From Corynebacterium sp. (GTDB lineage: Bacteria; Actinomycetota; Actinomycetes; Mycobacteriales; Mycobacteriaceae): 10,172 nt of DNA. Where the stretch lies: contig JAKDIS010000095.1 of assembly GCA_030450335.1 (NCBI GenBank), forward strand, positions 1-10,172, written 5' to 3'. The position numbers were made by a program, and so were the translations under genes. This document shows positions 1 to 7,664 of the stretch, piece by piece (positions within the stretch are counted from its first letter, which is position 1; every line of letters begins with the position of its first letter). The notes below the pieces were generated by a model, which was not told the origin of the DNA, made no database searches, and saw only the letters and a list, made by a program, of their open reading frames with translations.

Positions 1-42
1 ATCCACTCCGGGCAGCTCCGCGACCGGATCAACGCACTGTGA
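1..42 (+). CDS. 3' end of an unidentified gene (partial)
   Basis: The first 42 bases read in frame 1 as 13 sense codons and a TGA, ending in the residues IHSGQLRDRINAL. Nearly every codon ends in C or G, as in the real genes of this window, which supports true coding sequence rather than chance. Only the tail is present, so no family can be named. The stop lies 112 bases before the GTG chosen for the next gene on the same strand. The two could be co-transcribed, but nothing here proves it. Confidence 0.5.
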   Translation: MHSGQLRDRINAL

Positions 43-142
43 ATCGCGAAGAGCCCATAAAGGGAACATGAGACACCTCTCCCCCTCACGTCCTGGATCA
101 CCTCACTCCTCCGCCGGTGCGGCTGGCCGCCGAATGCCGGTC

Positions 143-146
143 AGGA
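143..146 (+). promoter_or_regulatory. Ribosome binding site that decides the lipoprotein start
   Basis: AGGA lies eight bases before the GTG at 155, a normal Shine-Dalgarno distance. The in-frame ATG at 68 has a purine run (AAAGGGA, 59-65) only two bases away, and the in-frame ATG at 134 has no clear site. This is one of three arguments for starting the lipoprotein at 155. Confidence 0.45.
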
Positions 147-154
147 CGTCCCCC

Positions 155-937
155 GTGCGACGCCACCTGCGTTGTCTCGTGCCTGTCACGGCCGTCGCCG
201 TGCTCGCAGGCGCCTGCAGCGCCGAGGCGCCGGGAGAGACGGGCGAGACGGATGCCACCTTCACCCCGGTCTCCGGGGACGTCGTCGTCGACCCCGGTGA
301 ACACCCGAAGGTGAACCTCCCGGTCGTGGCCCCTGCCTCGGACCCGGTCTGGTCACACCTCAGCGAATTCCAGTTGGTCAATGACGTGCCCGACGGCGGC
401 GTCTCGGTCTACGACGGCGACTCGATCGAGGTCGAGCGTGACACCGAGGAGGACGGCACGGCCGCAGGGTCGGTGACCGCCCAGCTCAACGGCGACCGGG
501 ACCGCACCGAGCTGTCCCAGGTCCGCCTGGTGACCGACCAGGACGGCACCCTGCAGGACCGCAGCGTCGGCGACTATACGCTGAGCCGGGCCGAACAGGC
601 CCCGGACGCCCCGACCCTCACCCCGACCCGCGACTACCCTGCCGAGCTGGCCGGGTGCGGGGACGTGGAGTTCAGCGTGGAGGAAAGCGTGGAGATCAGC
701 GACGTCGTCACCGAGGCACCCGGGCTCGGAATCACCGACGTGCGCGTCGACTCCGAGGGCTCCGACGGCGAGAACGGCACCACCGTGTCCTTCTCCCTCG
801 ACTGCGCCGAGGACTTCGACCGCTACGTGTTCAGCCCCCGGGTGCTCGTCGACGGGGAGACCTCCCACGAGGTGGCACTTCCCCCGATCCAGCTCGACAC
901 CGTCACCGCGGAGGACCGGATCCGGGACCACCTCTGA
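155..937 (+). CDS. Putative secreted lipoprotein of unknown function
   Basis: A 260-residue protein that I do not recognise. Counting from GTG 155, it starts with a basic n-region (RRHLR), a hydrophobic stretch (LVPVTAVAVLAG) and a lipobox-like AGAC ending at Cys21, so it is probably an Lgt-modified, membrane-anchored lipoprotein. Ala rather than Leu at position -3 makes the lipobox slightly atypical. The mature part is acidic, rich in Asp, Glu, Thr and Val, has no membrane segment, and carries only two more cysteines (168 and 217) that could form a disulfide. Starts at ATG 68 (289 aa) or ATG 134 (267 aa) are possible. I prefer 155 because of the AGGA eight bases upstream, the normal 21-residue signal, and the poor codon use of 68-154 (AGA, TCA, CCT, GGA). 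That it is a lipoprotein is fairly secure; its role is unknown. Confidence 0.8.
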   Translation: MRRHLRCLVPVTAVAVLAGACSAEAPGETGETDATFTPVSGDVVVDPGEHPKVNLPVVAPASDPVWSHLSEFQLVNDVPDGGVSVYDGDSIEVERDTEEDGTAAGSVTAQLNGDRDRTELSQVRLVTDQDGTLQDRSVGDYTLSRAEQAPDAPTLTPTRDYPAELAGCGDVEFSVEESVEISDVVTEAPGLGITDVRVDSEGSDGENGTTVSFSLDCAEDFDRYVFSPRVLVDGETSHEVALPPIQLDTVTAEDRIRDHL

Positions 938-963
938 GACCGGTGTACCGGCGTCACTACACT
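934..963 (+). promoter_or_regulatory. Candidate promoter for a leaderless amidohydrolase mRNA
   Basis: A TACACT hexamer (958-963) fits the actinobacterial -10 pattern TANNNT. Eighteen bases upstream is CTGAGA (934-939), four of six matches to TTGACA, overlapping the lipoprotein stop codon. The -10 ends seven bases before the ATG at 971, so transcription would begin at or next to the start codon. The gene has no good Shine-Dalgarno sequence (only GGGG two bases before ATG), which fits a leaderless transcript. Judged by eye only. Confidence 0.45.
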
Positions 964-970
964 CGGGGCC

Positions 971-2203
971 ATGAGCACACCTGATATCGCGGAGTTCATC
1001 GGCAACCACGGCGTGGACCTCTCCTGGTCCGACGGTTTCTACACGTGGATGCACGAGAACCCGGAGCTCAGCGAGCACGAGGAGCAGACCGCCGCACACG
1101 TCCTCGAGCGCCTCAGCGCCCTCGGCGCAGAGGTGACCACCGGTATCGGCGGCCACGGCATCACCGCCGTGTGGCGTAACGGGGACGGCCCGACGGTGCT
1201 CTACCGCGCCGACTTCGACGCCCTGCCGGTCACCGAGGACACCGGGGCGTCCTACGCCTCGAAGAACCCCGGCGTGATGCACGCCTGCGGACACGACGTG
1301 CACACCACCGCCCTGATGGGCCTGTGCGAGATCATGGACGCCCGGCAGGACGCCTGGTCGGGCACCTTCATCGCCCTGTTCCAGCCTGCCGAGGAGGTCA
1401 CCCGCGGTGCCACGTCGATGATCGAGGACGGACTGGCCGAGCGCATCCCCGCCCCGGACGTCTGCCTCGGCCAGCACGTGATGCCCGGCCCGGTGGGCAC
1501 GGTGTTCTCCTCGGCCGGCCCGGTGATGGCCGCCTGCGACACCATCACGGTGACGTTGCACGGGGTGTCCTCGCACGCGTCCGCACCGCACAACTCCATC
1601 GACCCGACGTTCCTCGCCGCGATGATCGTGGTGCGCCTGCAGGGCATCGTGGGCCGCGAGGTCGCCGCGGACGACTTCGCCGTGGTGTCCGTCGGCACAC
1701 TCACCGCCGGCCACACGAACAACACCATCCCCGACACGGCCACGCTGGTGCTGAACTGCCGCTTCTACGACACCGGCGTGCGTGACCGCACCTACGCCGC
1801 GATCGAGCGGGTCATCCAGGCCGAGTGCGCGGCCTCGGGCACGCCGAAGCCGGCGGACGTCGTCTACTCCGCGCGCGGCGAGCTGACCGACAACGACGCC
1901 GGCGTGCACGAGCGGGTACGCCCCGTGCTCGACGAGGTCTTCGGCGAGCGTTCGCAGGACGCCGCCCGCTGGACGGCGTCGGAGGACTTCTCCGAGATCC
2001 CCCGCCACTTCGGCGTGCCCTACGAGTTCCTGCTCACCGGTTGCACCGACCAGGACGTGTGGGACGCTGCGGTCGCCGCGGACCGGGTCGCGCAGGACGT
2101 CCCGGGCAACCACTCGCCGCAGTTCCTGCCGGCGCCGGGCACCGTGGACATCGCCACACAGGCGGCGACGGCGGCGGTGCTGGCCTACCTCTGGCGCGGC
2201 TGA
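971..2203 (+). CDS. M20-family metal-dependent amidohydrolase / N-acyl amino acid aminoacylase
   Basis: A 410-residue cytoplasmic hydrolase of the peptidase M20 (M20D) type, which cleaves amide bonds of N-acylated amino acids or related small substrates using two metal ions. Visible motifs in order: HENPEL (28-33), RADFDALP (79-86), HACGHD with likely metal ligands Cys106 and His108, QPAEE with Glu141/Glu142, the GQH motif with His169, SSHAS in the lid/dimerisation domain (His202), SEDF (337-340) and the C-terminal GNHSP with His381. All expected ligands are present and the length is typical, so it should be active. From memory, the stretches around 128-142 and 150-170 and the NHS/NHT end resemble corynebacterial N-alpha-acyl-glutamine aminoacylase (AgaA), but hippurate hydrolase-like or N-acetyl-diaminopimelate deacetylase-like roles are alternatives. 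It follows the lipoprotein gene by 33 bases and converges on the patatin gene. The family is near certain; the substrate is not. Confidence 0.95.
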   Translation: MSTPDIAEFIGNHGVDLSWSDGFYTWMHENPELSEHEEQTAAHVLERLSALGAEVTTGIGGHGITAVWRNGDGPTVLYRADFDALPVTEDTGASYASKNPGVMHACGHDVHTTALMGLCEIMDARQDAWSGTFIALFQPAEEVTRGATSMIEDGLAERIPAPDVCLGQHVMPGPVGTVFSSAGPVMAACDTITVTLHGVSSHASAPHNSIDPTFLAAMIVVRLQGIVGREVAADDFAVVSVGTLTAGHTNNTIPDTATLVLNCRFYDTGVRDRTYAAIERVIQAECAASGTPKPADVVYSARGELTDNDAGVHERVRPVLDEVFGERSQDAARWTASEDFSEIPRHFGVPYEFLLTGCTDQDVWDAAVAADRVAQDVPGNHSPQFLPAPGTVDIATQAATAAVLAYLWRG

Positions 2204-2220
2204 CACGCCACCGGACGGGT

Positions 2221-2240
2221 AAGGCTGGCTAAGGCTGGCT
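2221..2240. repeat. Perfect 10-bp tandem duplication between convergent genes
   Basis: AAGGCTGGCT occurs twice in direct succession. The second copy ends on the first base of the patatin stop codon (complement 2240-2242). It fills most of the 36-base gap between the convergent amidohydrolase and patatin genes. The gap has no convincing terminator: the best inverted repeat I see is a 5-bp TGGCG/CGCCA pair with a 9-base loop across the amidohydrolase stop. The duplication may be a simple slippage product. Confidence 0.7.
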
Positions 2241-3136
2241 CAGGCGGAGCCGACGGCCTCGCGGCCGAGGAACTCGTTCATGCCGTCCCAGTCACGCAGC
2301 GCCTGCTCGGTGCCGCGCGCCAGGGAGTCACGCAGGACGTCGACCTTGCGCTCCGTGGAGCTCACCGGGGAGGCGTCCTCCGGGAAGTACAGGAACGCCC
2401 GGCCGGCACGCTCCAGGGCGTAGAGCCGCTGCATCGTGGCGTTGTAGCGGATGTGCCGGGTGAGCAGTGCCTCGGCGACCGCCGGGTAGCGTGCCAGCAG
2501 CGTGCGCCACACCTTCGAGCGTCCCATCGGTGGCTTCACGTAGCCACGCGGGTGGGTGAGCACCGCGAAGAAGCGGTCGTAGCCGTCGGCCAGGGCCGCG
2601 TCCAGGGGGATCCCGCCGGACGGTCCCAGGGCACCGTCGACGTAGGGCACCCCGTCGATGCGTGGCACCGGCATCGCGAACGGGATCGTGGAGGACGCCC
2701 GGACGCGGTCCATCAGTTCCTGGCCGGAGCCGATGTCCTCGCGTCCCCAGTAGACCGGGTCACCGTTGTCGGCGCGGGTGGCGCAGATCCGGAACTCGGT
2801 GTCCCCCTCCAACGCGAGGCGGGCGTCGTAGGGCCGCGGAAGATCAAGGGTGTGGGCCTGACCGTAGATGAACTCGGCGTTGAAGAAGCCCTTGCCACGC
2901 AGCAGCCAGGTCCAGCCACCGAACTGTGGTTCGGTGGCGAAGTCCACGAAGCTGCGGCGCAGGCGGTCCTGCTCCCCGCTGAGGTAGCTGACCAGGTGCG
3001 TCGCTCCGGCCGAGACCCCTCCGACCCAGCCGAAGCGCACGTCGTGGTCCATGAGGACATCCACCGCACCGGCGCTGTAGGAGGCACGCATGCCTCCACC
3101 CTCCAGCAGCAGTGCCGTGTCGCGTGCGTCGATCAT
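2240..3136 (-). CDS. Patatin-like phospholipase, YjjU-like
   Basis: A 298-residue patatin-fold serine hydrolase, expected to be a cytoplasmic or membrane-associated lipid acyl hydrolase; no signal peptide is visible. The glycine-rich oxyanion loop GGGMR is at 13-17, the nucleophile motif G-V-S-A-G places the catalytic serine at 42, and the second dyad member is Asp167 in VDGAL. The RASSTIPF stretch (146-153) and overall layout recall the E. coli YjjU branch, whose physiological substrate I do not know to be settled. The ATG start is preceded by AAGGAGG ten bases upstream. The gene begins 17 bases after the pyk stop on the same strand and is probably the last gene of the lgt-pyk transcript. 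In M. tuberculosis the gene after pykA is, from memory, the acyl-CoA thioesterase tesB1, so this neighbour differs. The enzyme class is firm; the substrate is unknown. Confidence 0.92.
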   Translation of the reverse strand: MIDARDTALLLEGGGMRASYSAGAVDVLMDHDVRFGWVGGVSAGATHLVSYLSGEQDRLRRSFVDFATEPQFGGWTWLLRGKGFFNAEFIYGQAHTLDLPRPYDARLALEGDTEFRICATRADNGDPVYWGREDIGSGQELMDRVRASSTIPFAMPVPRIDGVPYVDGALGPSGGIPLDAALADGYDRFFAVLTHPRGYVKPPMGRSKVWRTLLARYPAVAEALLTRHIRYNATMQRLYALERAGRAFLYFPEDASPVSSTERKVDVLRDSLARGTEQALRDWDGMNEFLGREAVGSA

Positions 3137-3146
3137 CCTGGTGGGG

Positions 3147-3153
3147 CCTCCTT
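3147..3153 (-). promoter_or_regulatory. Strong ribosome binding site of the patatin gene
   Basis: AAGGAGG (complement of CCTCCTT) lies directly after the pyk stop codon and ten bases before the patatin ATG. It is the closest match in the window to the anti-Shine-Dalgarno consensus and fixes the start at 3136. Ribosomes finishing pyk would end on top of it, so the two genes may be coupled. Confidence 0.7.
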
Positions 3154-4569
3154 CTACGCGGTGTCCTCGCCGAGCAGGTGGACGTGGATCATGTTGGTGT
3201 TACCCTCGGTTCCGGGGGGCGAACCGGCCACGATGACCACGGCGTCCTCCCGGGTGTAACCCGCCTTGCCCAGCAGGATGGAGTCCACCTCCTTCATGAT
3301 CTCGTCGGTGGTGGAGACCTCGTTGGTCAGGTACGACTCCGCACCCCAGGTCAGGGCCAGCTGGTTGCGCACCTCCTGGTACGGGGTGAACACCAGCAGC
3401 GGCAGGTCGGAACGCAGCCGGGCCACGCGACGGGCGGTGTCGCCGGAGGCGGTGAAGGCCACGAGCGCGCGGGCGTTGAGCCGCTCGCCGATGTCCTTCG
3501 CCGCGAAGCTGATCACGCCACGCTTGGTGCGCGGCACGTGGGACAGCGGCGGCACCTCGCCGTCGATCTCGGCGGCGGTGACGATGCGCGACATGGTCTT
3601 GACCGTGTCCACCGGGTACTTGCCCACGGAGGTCTCACCGGAGAGCATGACCGCGTCGGCACCGTCGAGCACGGCGTTGGCGACGTCGGACGCCTCGGCG
3701 CGGGTCGGGCGGGAGTTCTCGATCATCGAGTCCAGCATCTGGGTGGCGACGATCACGGGCTTGGCGTTCTCCCGGGCGATCTGCACCGCCCGCTTCTGCA
3801 CCAGCGGCACCTCCTCCAGCGGAACCTCGACACCCAGGTCACCACGGGCGACCATGATGGCGTCGAAGGCGAGGATGATCGGCTCGAGCGCGTCGACCGC
3901 CTCGGGCTTCTCCAGCTTGGCGATGACCGGCACGCGACGGCCGACCTCGTCCATGATCTCGTGGACCAGCTCGACGTCCGCCGGGGAACGCACGAACGAC
4001 AGCGCGATGACGTCCGCACCCATGGTCAGGGCGAAACGCAGGTCGGCGATGTCCTTCTCCGACAGGGCCGGCACGGAGATGTTCATGCCGGGCAGGGACA
4101 CGCCCTTGTTGTTGGAGACGGGACCGCCCTCGACGACCTCGCAGACCACGTCGTTACCGTCGATGGCCTTGCAGACGAGGCCGACCTTGCCGTCGTCGAC
4201 GAGCAGGCGGTCGCCGGGGCGTGCGTCCCGGGCGAGCTGCTTGTAGGTGGTGGAGACCCGGTCGTGGGTGCCGGACACGTCGTCGACGGTGATCCGCACC
4301 TCCTCACCGGTCTCCCAGTAGGTCTTCTCCTCAGCGAACCGGCCGAGGCGGATCTTGGGTCCCTGCAGGTCAGCGAGAACGCCGACGGAGCTACCGCTCT
4401 CCTCGGCGGCCTGCCGGACCCACTCATAGTTCTGCTGGTGGTCCGCGTGCTCACCGTGGGAGAAGTTCAGGCGGGCGACGTTCATCCCCGCCCCAACGAG
4501 CTCACGGATCTTGTCGGCGGAGGCCACTGCCGGGCCCAGGGTGCATACGATCTTGGTGCGTCTACTCAC
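3154..4569 (-). CDS. pyk: Pyruvate kinase
   Basis: A 471-residue pyruvate kinase, the last step of glycolysis: phosphoenolpyruvate plus ADP gives pyruvate plus ATP in the cytosol. The N-terminal T-K-I-V-C-T-L-G-P signature (5-13), the ARLNFSHG block with Arg33, Asn35, Ser37 and His38, and ADLQGPKIR (66-74) build the active site. Catalytic Lys218 sits in IAKLEKPEA, and Glu220 and Asp244 (in ARGDLG) are the expected metal ligands. A B-domain lies at roughly 75-165. The C-terminal domain carries a TASGDTA loop (373-379) of the kind that binds the phosphate of an allosteric sugar effector. Length is normal for the family. It starts with GTG, and that codon overlaps the lgt stop in GTGA, so translation may be coupled to lgt. 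There is no clear Shine-Dalgarno sequence, but a possible -10 box lies seven bases upstream. I recall the sequence as close to the corynebacterial enzyme. Confidence 0.98.
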   Translation of the reverse strand: MSRRTKIVCTLGPAVASADKIRELVGAGMNVARLNFSHGEHADHQQNYEWVRQAAEESGSSVGVLADLQGPKIRLGRFAEEKTYWETGEEVRITVDDVSGTHDRVSTTYKQLARDARPGDRLLVDDGKVGLVCKAIDGNDVVCEVVEGGPVSNNKGVSLPGMNISVPALSEKDIADLRFALTMGADVIALSFVRSPADVELVHEIMDEVGRRVPVIAKLEKPEAVDALEPIILAFDAIMVARGDLGVEVPLEEVPLVQKRAVQIARENAKPVIVATQMLDSMIENSRPTRAEASDVANAVLDGADAVMLSGETSVGKYPVDTVKTMSRIVTAAEIDGEVPPLSHVPRTKRGVISFAAKDIGERLNARALVAFTASGDTARRVARLRSDLPLLVFTPYQEVRNQLALTWGAESYLTNEVSTTDEIMKEVDSILLGKAGYTREDAVVIVAGSPPGTEGNTNMIHVHLLGEDTA

Positions 4570-5543
4570 CTGTCCGAGGATAACCCTGTGCCCCCGCCAC
4601 CGCTACCACCGGATGCCTCAGGAGCTTCTGCATCGGGTTCGGTATCCCCTTCACCGTCCCCCTCCTGGTCCTCAGGCGGCGGTCCTGCCACGTACTCCGG
4701 CTCTTCGCGGGTGCGTGAGCGGGTGAGGATGAACAATGTCAGGGCGGCGAGGAAGACCACTGCGGAGACCACGCTGTTGATGCGCACGTCGCCGAAGACC
4801 GTCGTCGCCGCGTCGGTGCGGAGCAACTCGATGAAGAAACGCCCGAAGGTGTACCCGGCCACGTAGAGCATGAAGACCCGTCCGCCACCCAGGCGGAACC
4901 GGCGGTCGGCCCACACGAGCAGGACGACCACCAGCAGGCTCCACACCATCTCGTAGAGGAACGTGGGCTGCACGGTCGCCAGCACGGTGCCGTCGGAGAC
5001 CCCGTCCATCTGGTCGATGTTGCCGTCGGCGTCGACCCGCCGGTAGATCTCGAGTGCCCAGGGGGCGTCCGACTCCCCGCCGTAGAGCTCCTGGTTGAAC
5101 CAGTTGCCGAGGCGTCCGATGGCCTGGGCGAGCAGGATCGGTGGGGCCACGGCGTCGGCGAAGGGGGCCAGCGGCACCTTCTTGTACGCCAGCACCGCCC
5201 ACACGGCCAGGCCGCCGAGGACCACGGCACCCCAGATCCCCAGGCCACCGTTGGTGATCTTGAAGGCGTCGACCCAGTCGCGCCCCTCCCCGAAGTACAG
5301 GTGGTGGTCGGTGATCACGTGGTAGATCCGGCCACCGATGATGCCGGCGGGCACGGCGGCGATCGCGCAGTCGATCACGGTCTCCGGGTAGCCGCCGCGC
5401 GCCACGTAGCGCCGCACGGTCCAGAACACCGCCACGACGATGCCGGTGAGGATGCACAGCGCGTAGGCGCGCAGGGCGACCGGACCCAGGTGCCACACGC
5501 CCTGCGGCGGCGAGGGAATCGTGGCGAGGATCTGCGTACTCAC
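4566..5543 (-). CDS. lgt: Prolipoprotein diacylglyceryl transferase
   Basis: A 325-residue polytopic inner-membrane enzyme that moves diacylglycerol from phosphatidylglycerol to the lipobox cysteine of prolipoproteins, the first step of lipoprotein maturation. Several hydrophobic spans are visible (for example about 22-42, 103-119, 200-211, 222-240, 256-274). The Lgt signature [10 protein letters not shown] is at 143-152 with essential-type Arg144; QPTFLYE (192-198) and GRFFIELLR (234-242) give the other conserved polar residues. The E. coli His103 region reads NGGLGIWG here, with Trp104 at about that place. Residues about 277-325 form a hydrophilic acidic, Gly/Pro-rich tail, likely disordered and cytoplasmic. 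The start is GTG, overlapping the trpA stop in GTGA, with GAGGGGG (5551-5557) seven bases upstream. The gene's end overlaps pyk in the same way. A likely client is the lipoprotein at 155-937. Confidence 0.97.
   Translation of the reverse strand: MSTQILATIPSPPQGVWHLGPVALRAYALCILTGIVVAVFWTVRRYVARGGYPETVIDCAIAAVPAGIIGGRIYHVITDHHLYFGEGRDWVDAFKITNGGLGIWGAVVLGGLAVWAVLAYKKVPLAPFADAVAPPILLAQAIGRLGNWFNQELYGGESDAPWALEIYRRVDADGNIDQMDGVSDGTVLATVQPTFLYEMVWSLLVVVLLVWADRRFRLGGGRVFMLYVAGYTFGRFFIELLRTDAATTVFGDVRINSVVSAVVFLAALTLFILTRSRTREEPEYVAGPPPEDQEGDGEGDTEPDAEAPEASGGSGGGGTGLSSDR
4577..4582 (-). promoter_or_regulatory. Candidate -10 element for a leaderless pyk transcript
   Basis: On the minus strand TATCCT (four of six matches to TATAAT, fitting TANNNT) ends seven bases before the pyk GTG, placing a start site at the start codon. 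It lies inside the 3' end of lgt. No good -35 is visible (TAGCGG at 17-base spacing matches poorly). The lack of a Shine-Dalgarno sequence in front of pyk makes a leaderless start plausible, but the element may be chance. Confidence 0.3.
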
Positions 5544-6313
5544 CGACGGACCCCCTCGTACAGGTCCTTGGCCAGGGTTTCCAGTGCGTCCACACCGGAG
5601 GACGCCGCGGAGATCAGCGCGGAACCGACGATGACGCCGTCGGCGTAGTCGGCGATAGCGGCGGCGTGGTCGCCGTTCTTCACGCCCAGCCCGACGGCGA
5701 CCGGCAGGTCCGTGGCCGCGCGGGTACGCGCGACGAGGTCGCGGGCGTCCGAGGAGACGTCCTCCTGCGCACCGGTGACGCCCATGTGCGACTGGGCGTA
5801 GATGAACCCGCCGCCGGCGTTGACCGTGAGGTCCAGGCGTTCGGCGGTGGTGGACGGCGCGACCAGGTAGACGTTGTCCAGACCGTTGGCCCGGCAGGCG
5901 TCGTTCCAGCGGGCGGACTCCTCCGGCAGCAGGTCCGGGATGATCGACCCGAGGCCACCGGCCTCGGCCAGCTCCTCGGCGAACTTCTCCGGGCCGTACT
6001 GCAGGATCGGGTTCCAGTAGCTCATGATGACCGCGCTACCGCCGGCGGCGGTGATCGCACGGACCACGGTGAAGGTGTCGCGGACGCGGAAACCGGCCTC
6101 CAGGGCGGTCGTCGCGGCCTCCTGGATCGTCGGGCCGTCCATCATCGGGTCGGTGAAGGGCACGCCCACCTCGATGAGGTCGGCGTGGCGGGCCAGCGCG
6201 GTCGCCAGCTCCACGGAGTCGTCCAGCGTGGGGTAGCCGGCCGGCAGGTAGCCGACGAAGGCGGCGTGGCCGTCGGCCCGGGCGGAGGTGAAGACCTCGG
6301 ACAGTGTGCTCAT
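5540..6313 (-). CDS. trpA: Tryptophan synthase alpha subunit
   Basis: A 257-residue TIM-barrel enzyme that cleaves indole-3-glycerol phosphate to indole and glyceraldehyde 3-phosphate; indole is passed to TrpB in the alpha2beta2 complex. Catalytic Glu48 lies in [11 protein letters not shown] (46-56) and catalytic Asp59 in MMDGP. Tyr172 in GGFIYAQS (167-174) matches the substrate-facing tyrosine, and the phosphate-binding loops GVTGAQ (178-183) and VGLGVKN (207-213) are present. The open frame extends 19 codons further upstream, but that part lies inside trpB. I start at ATG 6313 because it sits in TGATG, sharing one base with the trpB stop, and has GAGGAG (6322-6327) eight bases upstream. The protein then begins [15 protein letters not shown], as expected for TrpA. 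Tight coupling to trpB fits the need for equal subunit amounts. Confidence 0.97.
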   Translation of the reverse strand: MSTLSEVFTSARADGHAAFVGYLPAGYPTLDDSVELATALARHADLIEVGVPFTDPMMDGPTIQEAATTALEAGFRVRDTFTVVRAITAAGGSAVIMSYWNPILQYGPEKFAEELAEAGGLGSIIPDLLPEESARWNDACRANGLDNVYLVAPSTTAERLDLTVNAGGGFIYAQSHMGVTGAQEDVSSDARDLVARTRAATDLPVAVGLGVKNGDHAAAIADYADGVIVGSALISAASSGVDALETLAKDLYEGVRR

Positions 6314-7650
6314 CAGTTGTTCTCCTCGTCCGTGTGTGCCTCGCCCTGCTCCGGGTGCATGCCGAACCACGTTGCGGCGGTGTCGACGTCCTTGTCGCCA
6401 CGTCCGGAGACGTTGACGATGAACACCGGCCGTGCCCCGTCGGACGTCGTCCTCTCCCCCGCGGTGTACTCGGCGCCGACCTTCACCGCCAGCGCGACGG
6501 CGTGGGCGGACTCGATGGCGGGGATGATGCCCTCGGTGCGGGTCAGCAGCCGGAAGGCCTCCATCGCCTCGGTGTCGGTGACCGGAAGGTACTCCGCCCG
6601 GCCCTGCTTGGCCAGGAAGGAGTGCTCCGGGCCCACGCCCGGGTAGTCCAGACCGGCGGAGATCGAGTGCGACTCGGTGATCTGGCCGTCCTCGTTCTGC
6701 ATCAGCGCGGCGAAGGACCCCTGGAAGACGCCCTCGGAGCCCACGGTGATCGGCGCGGCGTGGCGTCCGGTCTCCACCCCGTCGCCACCGGCCTCGCCGC
6801 CGATGAGGGCCACACCCTCGTCGTCGATGAAGGGGTGGAACAGCCCGATGGCGTTCGAGCCGCCGCCGACGCAGGCCATGACCGCGTCCGGCAGACGACC
6901 GGACGCGGCGAGGATCTGCGCGCGCGCCTCGACACCGATGATGCGCTGCAGGTCCCGGACCATCTCCGGGAAGGGGTGCGGGCCGGCCGCGGTGCCGAAG
7001 CAGTAGTAGGTGTCGTCGGCGTTCGCGACCCAGTAACGCATGGCCTCGTTGATGGCGTCCTTCAACGTCGCCGAACCCACGGTCACCTCGATGACCTCCG
7101 CGCCGAGCAGACGCATGCGGGCGATGTTGAGGGCCTGGCGGCGCGCGTCGACCTCACCCATGTAGATCCGGCACTCCAGACCCAGCAGGGCGCACGCCGT
7201 CGCCGTAGCGACACCGTGTTGGCCGGCGCCGGTCTCGGCGATGACGTTGGCCTTGCCCATGCGCTTGGCCAGCAGGACCTGGCCGAGCACGTTGTTGATC
7301 TTGTGCGAGCCGGTGTGGTTGAGGTCCTCACGCTTGAACCACACGTCGGCACCGACGGCCTCGGAGAACCGTGCGCCGAAGTAGAGCGGCGACGGCCGGC
7401 CGGTGTAGTTGCGGTGCAGCTCGTCGAGCTCGTCGAGGAAGTCCTGGTCCGCCCGGGCCTTCGCCCAGGAGTCCTGGATCTCCTCGATGACGGCCATCAG
7501 GGCCTCGGGGATGTAGCGCCCCCCGTAGTTGCCCCAGTGACCGTTGTCGTCCGCGTCGTGCGCGGTCGGCACGGCGAGGACCTCCCCCGCCGTCGGCAGG
7601 CCGAGCGTGTTCTTGAAGTCACTTCTGTCGTTCCCGGATGGTGTACTCAC
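6313..7650 (-). CDS. trpB: Tryptophan synthase beta subunit
   Basis: A 445-residue PLP enzyme that joins indole and L-serine to give L-tryptophan. The PLP lysine is Lys117 in HTGSHKINN (112-120), the catalytic glutamate is Glu139 in AETGAGQHG (138-146), and the phosphate loop GGGSNA is at 262-267. The substrate-gating loop [10 protein letters not shown] is at 334-343 and the pyridine-nitrogen serine is Ser415 in SGRGDKD. The sequence reads as the ordinary actinobacterial TrpB (close to M. tuberculosis as I remember it), not like the enteric-type TrpB I recall from C. glutamicum. The first 35 or so residues are a hydrophilic extension before the conserved core. The start is GTG at 7650; no other start is available before residue 52 without losing core sequence. 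No Shine-Dalgarno sequence is visible, but a -10-like hexamer lies eight bases upstream. The trpC stop is 30 bases away. Confidence 0.98.
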   Translation of the reverse strand: MSTPSGNDRSDFKNTLGLPTAGEVLAVPTAHDADDNGHWGNYGGRYIPEALMAVIEEIQDSWAKARADQDFLDELDELHRNYTGRPSPLYFGARFSEAVGADVWFKREDLNHTGSHKINNVLGQVLLAKRMGKANVIAETGAGQHGVATATACALLGLECRIYMGEVDARRQALNIARMRLLGAEVIEVTVGSATLKDAINEAMRYWVANADDTYYCFGTAAGPHPFPEMVRDLQRIIGVEARAQILAASGRLPDAVMACVGGGSNAIGLFHPFIDDEGVALIGGEAGGDGVETGRHAAPITVGSEGVFQGSFAALMQNEDGQITESHSISAGLDYPGVGPEHSFLAKQGRAEYLPVTDTEAMEAFRLLTRTEGIIPAIESAHAVALAVKVGAEYTAGERTTSDGARPVFIVNVSGRGDKDVDTAATWFGMHPEQGEAHTDEENN

Positions 7651-7658
7651 ACCCAGGA

Positions 7659-7664
7659 ACTGTA
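7659..7664 (-). promoter_or_regulatory. Candidate -10 element in front of trpB
   Basis: In the 30-base trpC-trpB gap the minus strand reads TACAGT, fitting TANNNT, and it ends eight bases before the trpB GTG. A start site six to nine bases downstream would make trpB leaderless or nearly so. The -35 region would fall in the last codons of trpC and shows no good match. trpB has no visible ribosome binding site, which is the main reason to take this seriously. Confidence 0.3.

Noticed and set aside
68..154. N-terminal extension of the lipoprotein from ATG 68
   Set aside because: It would give an unusual 49-residue pre-lipobox region, its codon use is unlike the rest of the gene, and the ribosome binding site is too close. 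CATAAA (56-61) as a leaderless -10 lacks the conserved first and last T. It is still not excluded.
353..2206. A 617-codon open frame on the - strand opposite the amidohydrolase
   Set aside because: The + strand encodes an intact M20 enzyme with all metal ligands; the opposite frame shows no domain or sensible composition.
3112..4866. A 584-codon open frame on the + strand opposite pyk and lgt
   Set aside because: Same compositional signature of a shadow frame; pyk and lgt on the other strand are unmistakable.
6314..6370. N-terminal extension of TrpA by 19 residues
   Set aside because: It lies inside trpB, has no family similarity, and the ATG at 6313 has a good ribosome binding site and the usual TrpA N-terminus.
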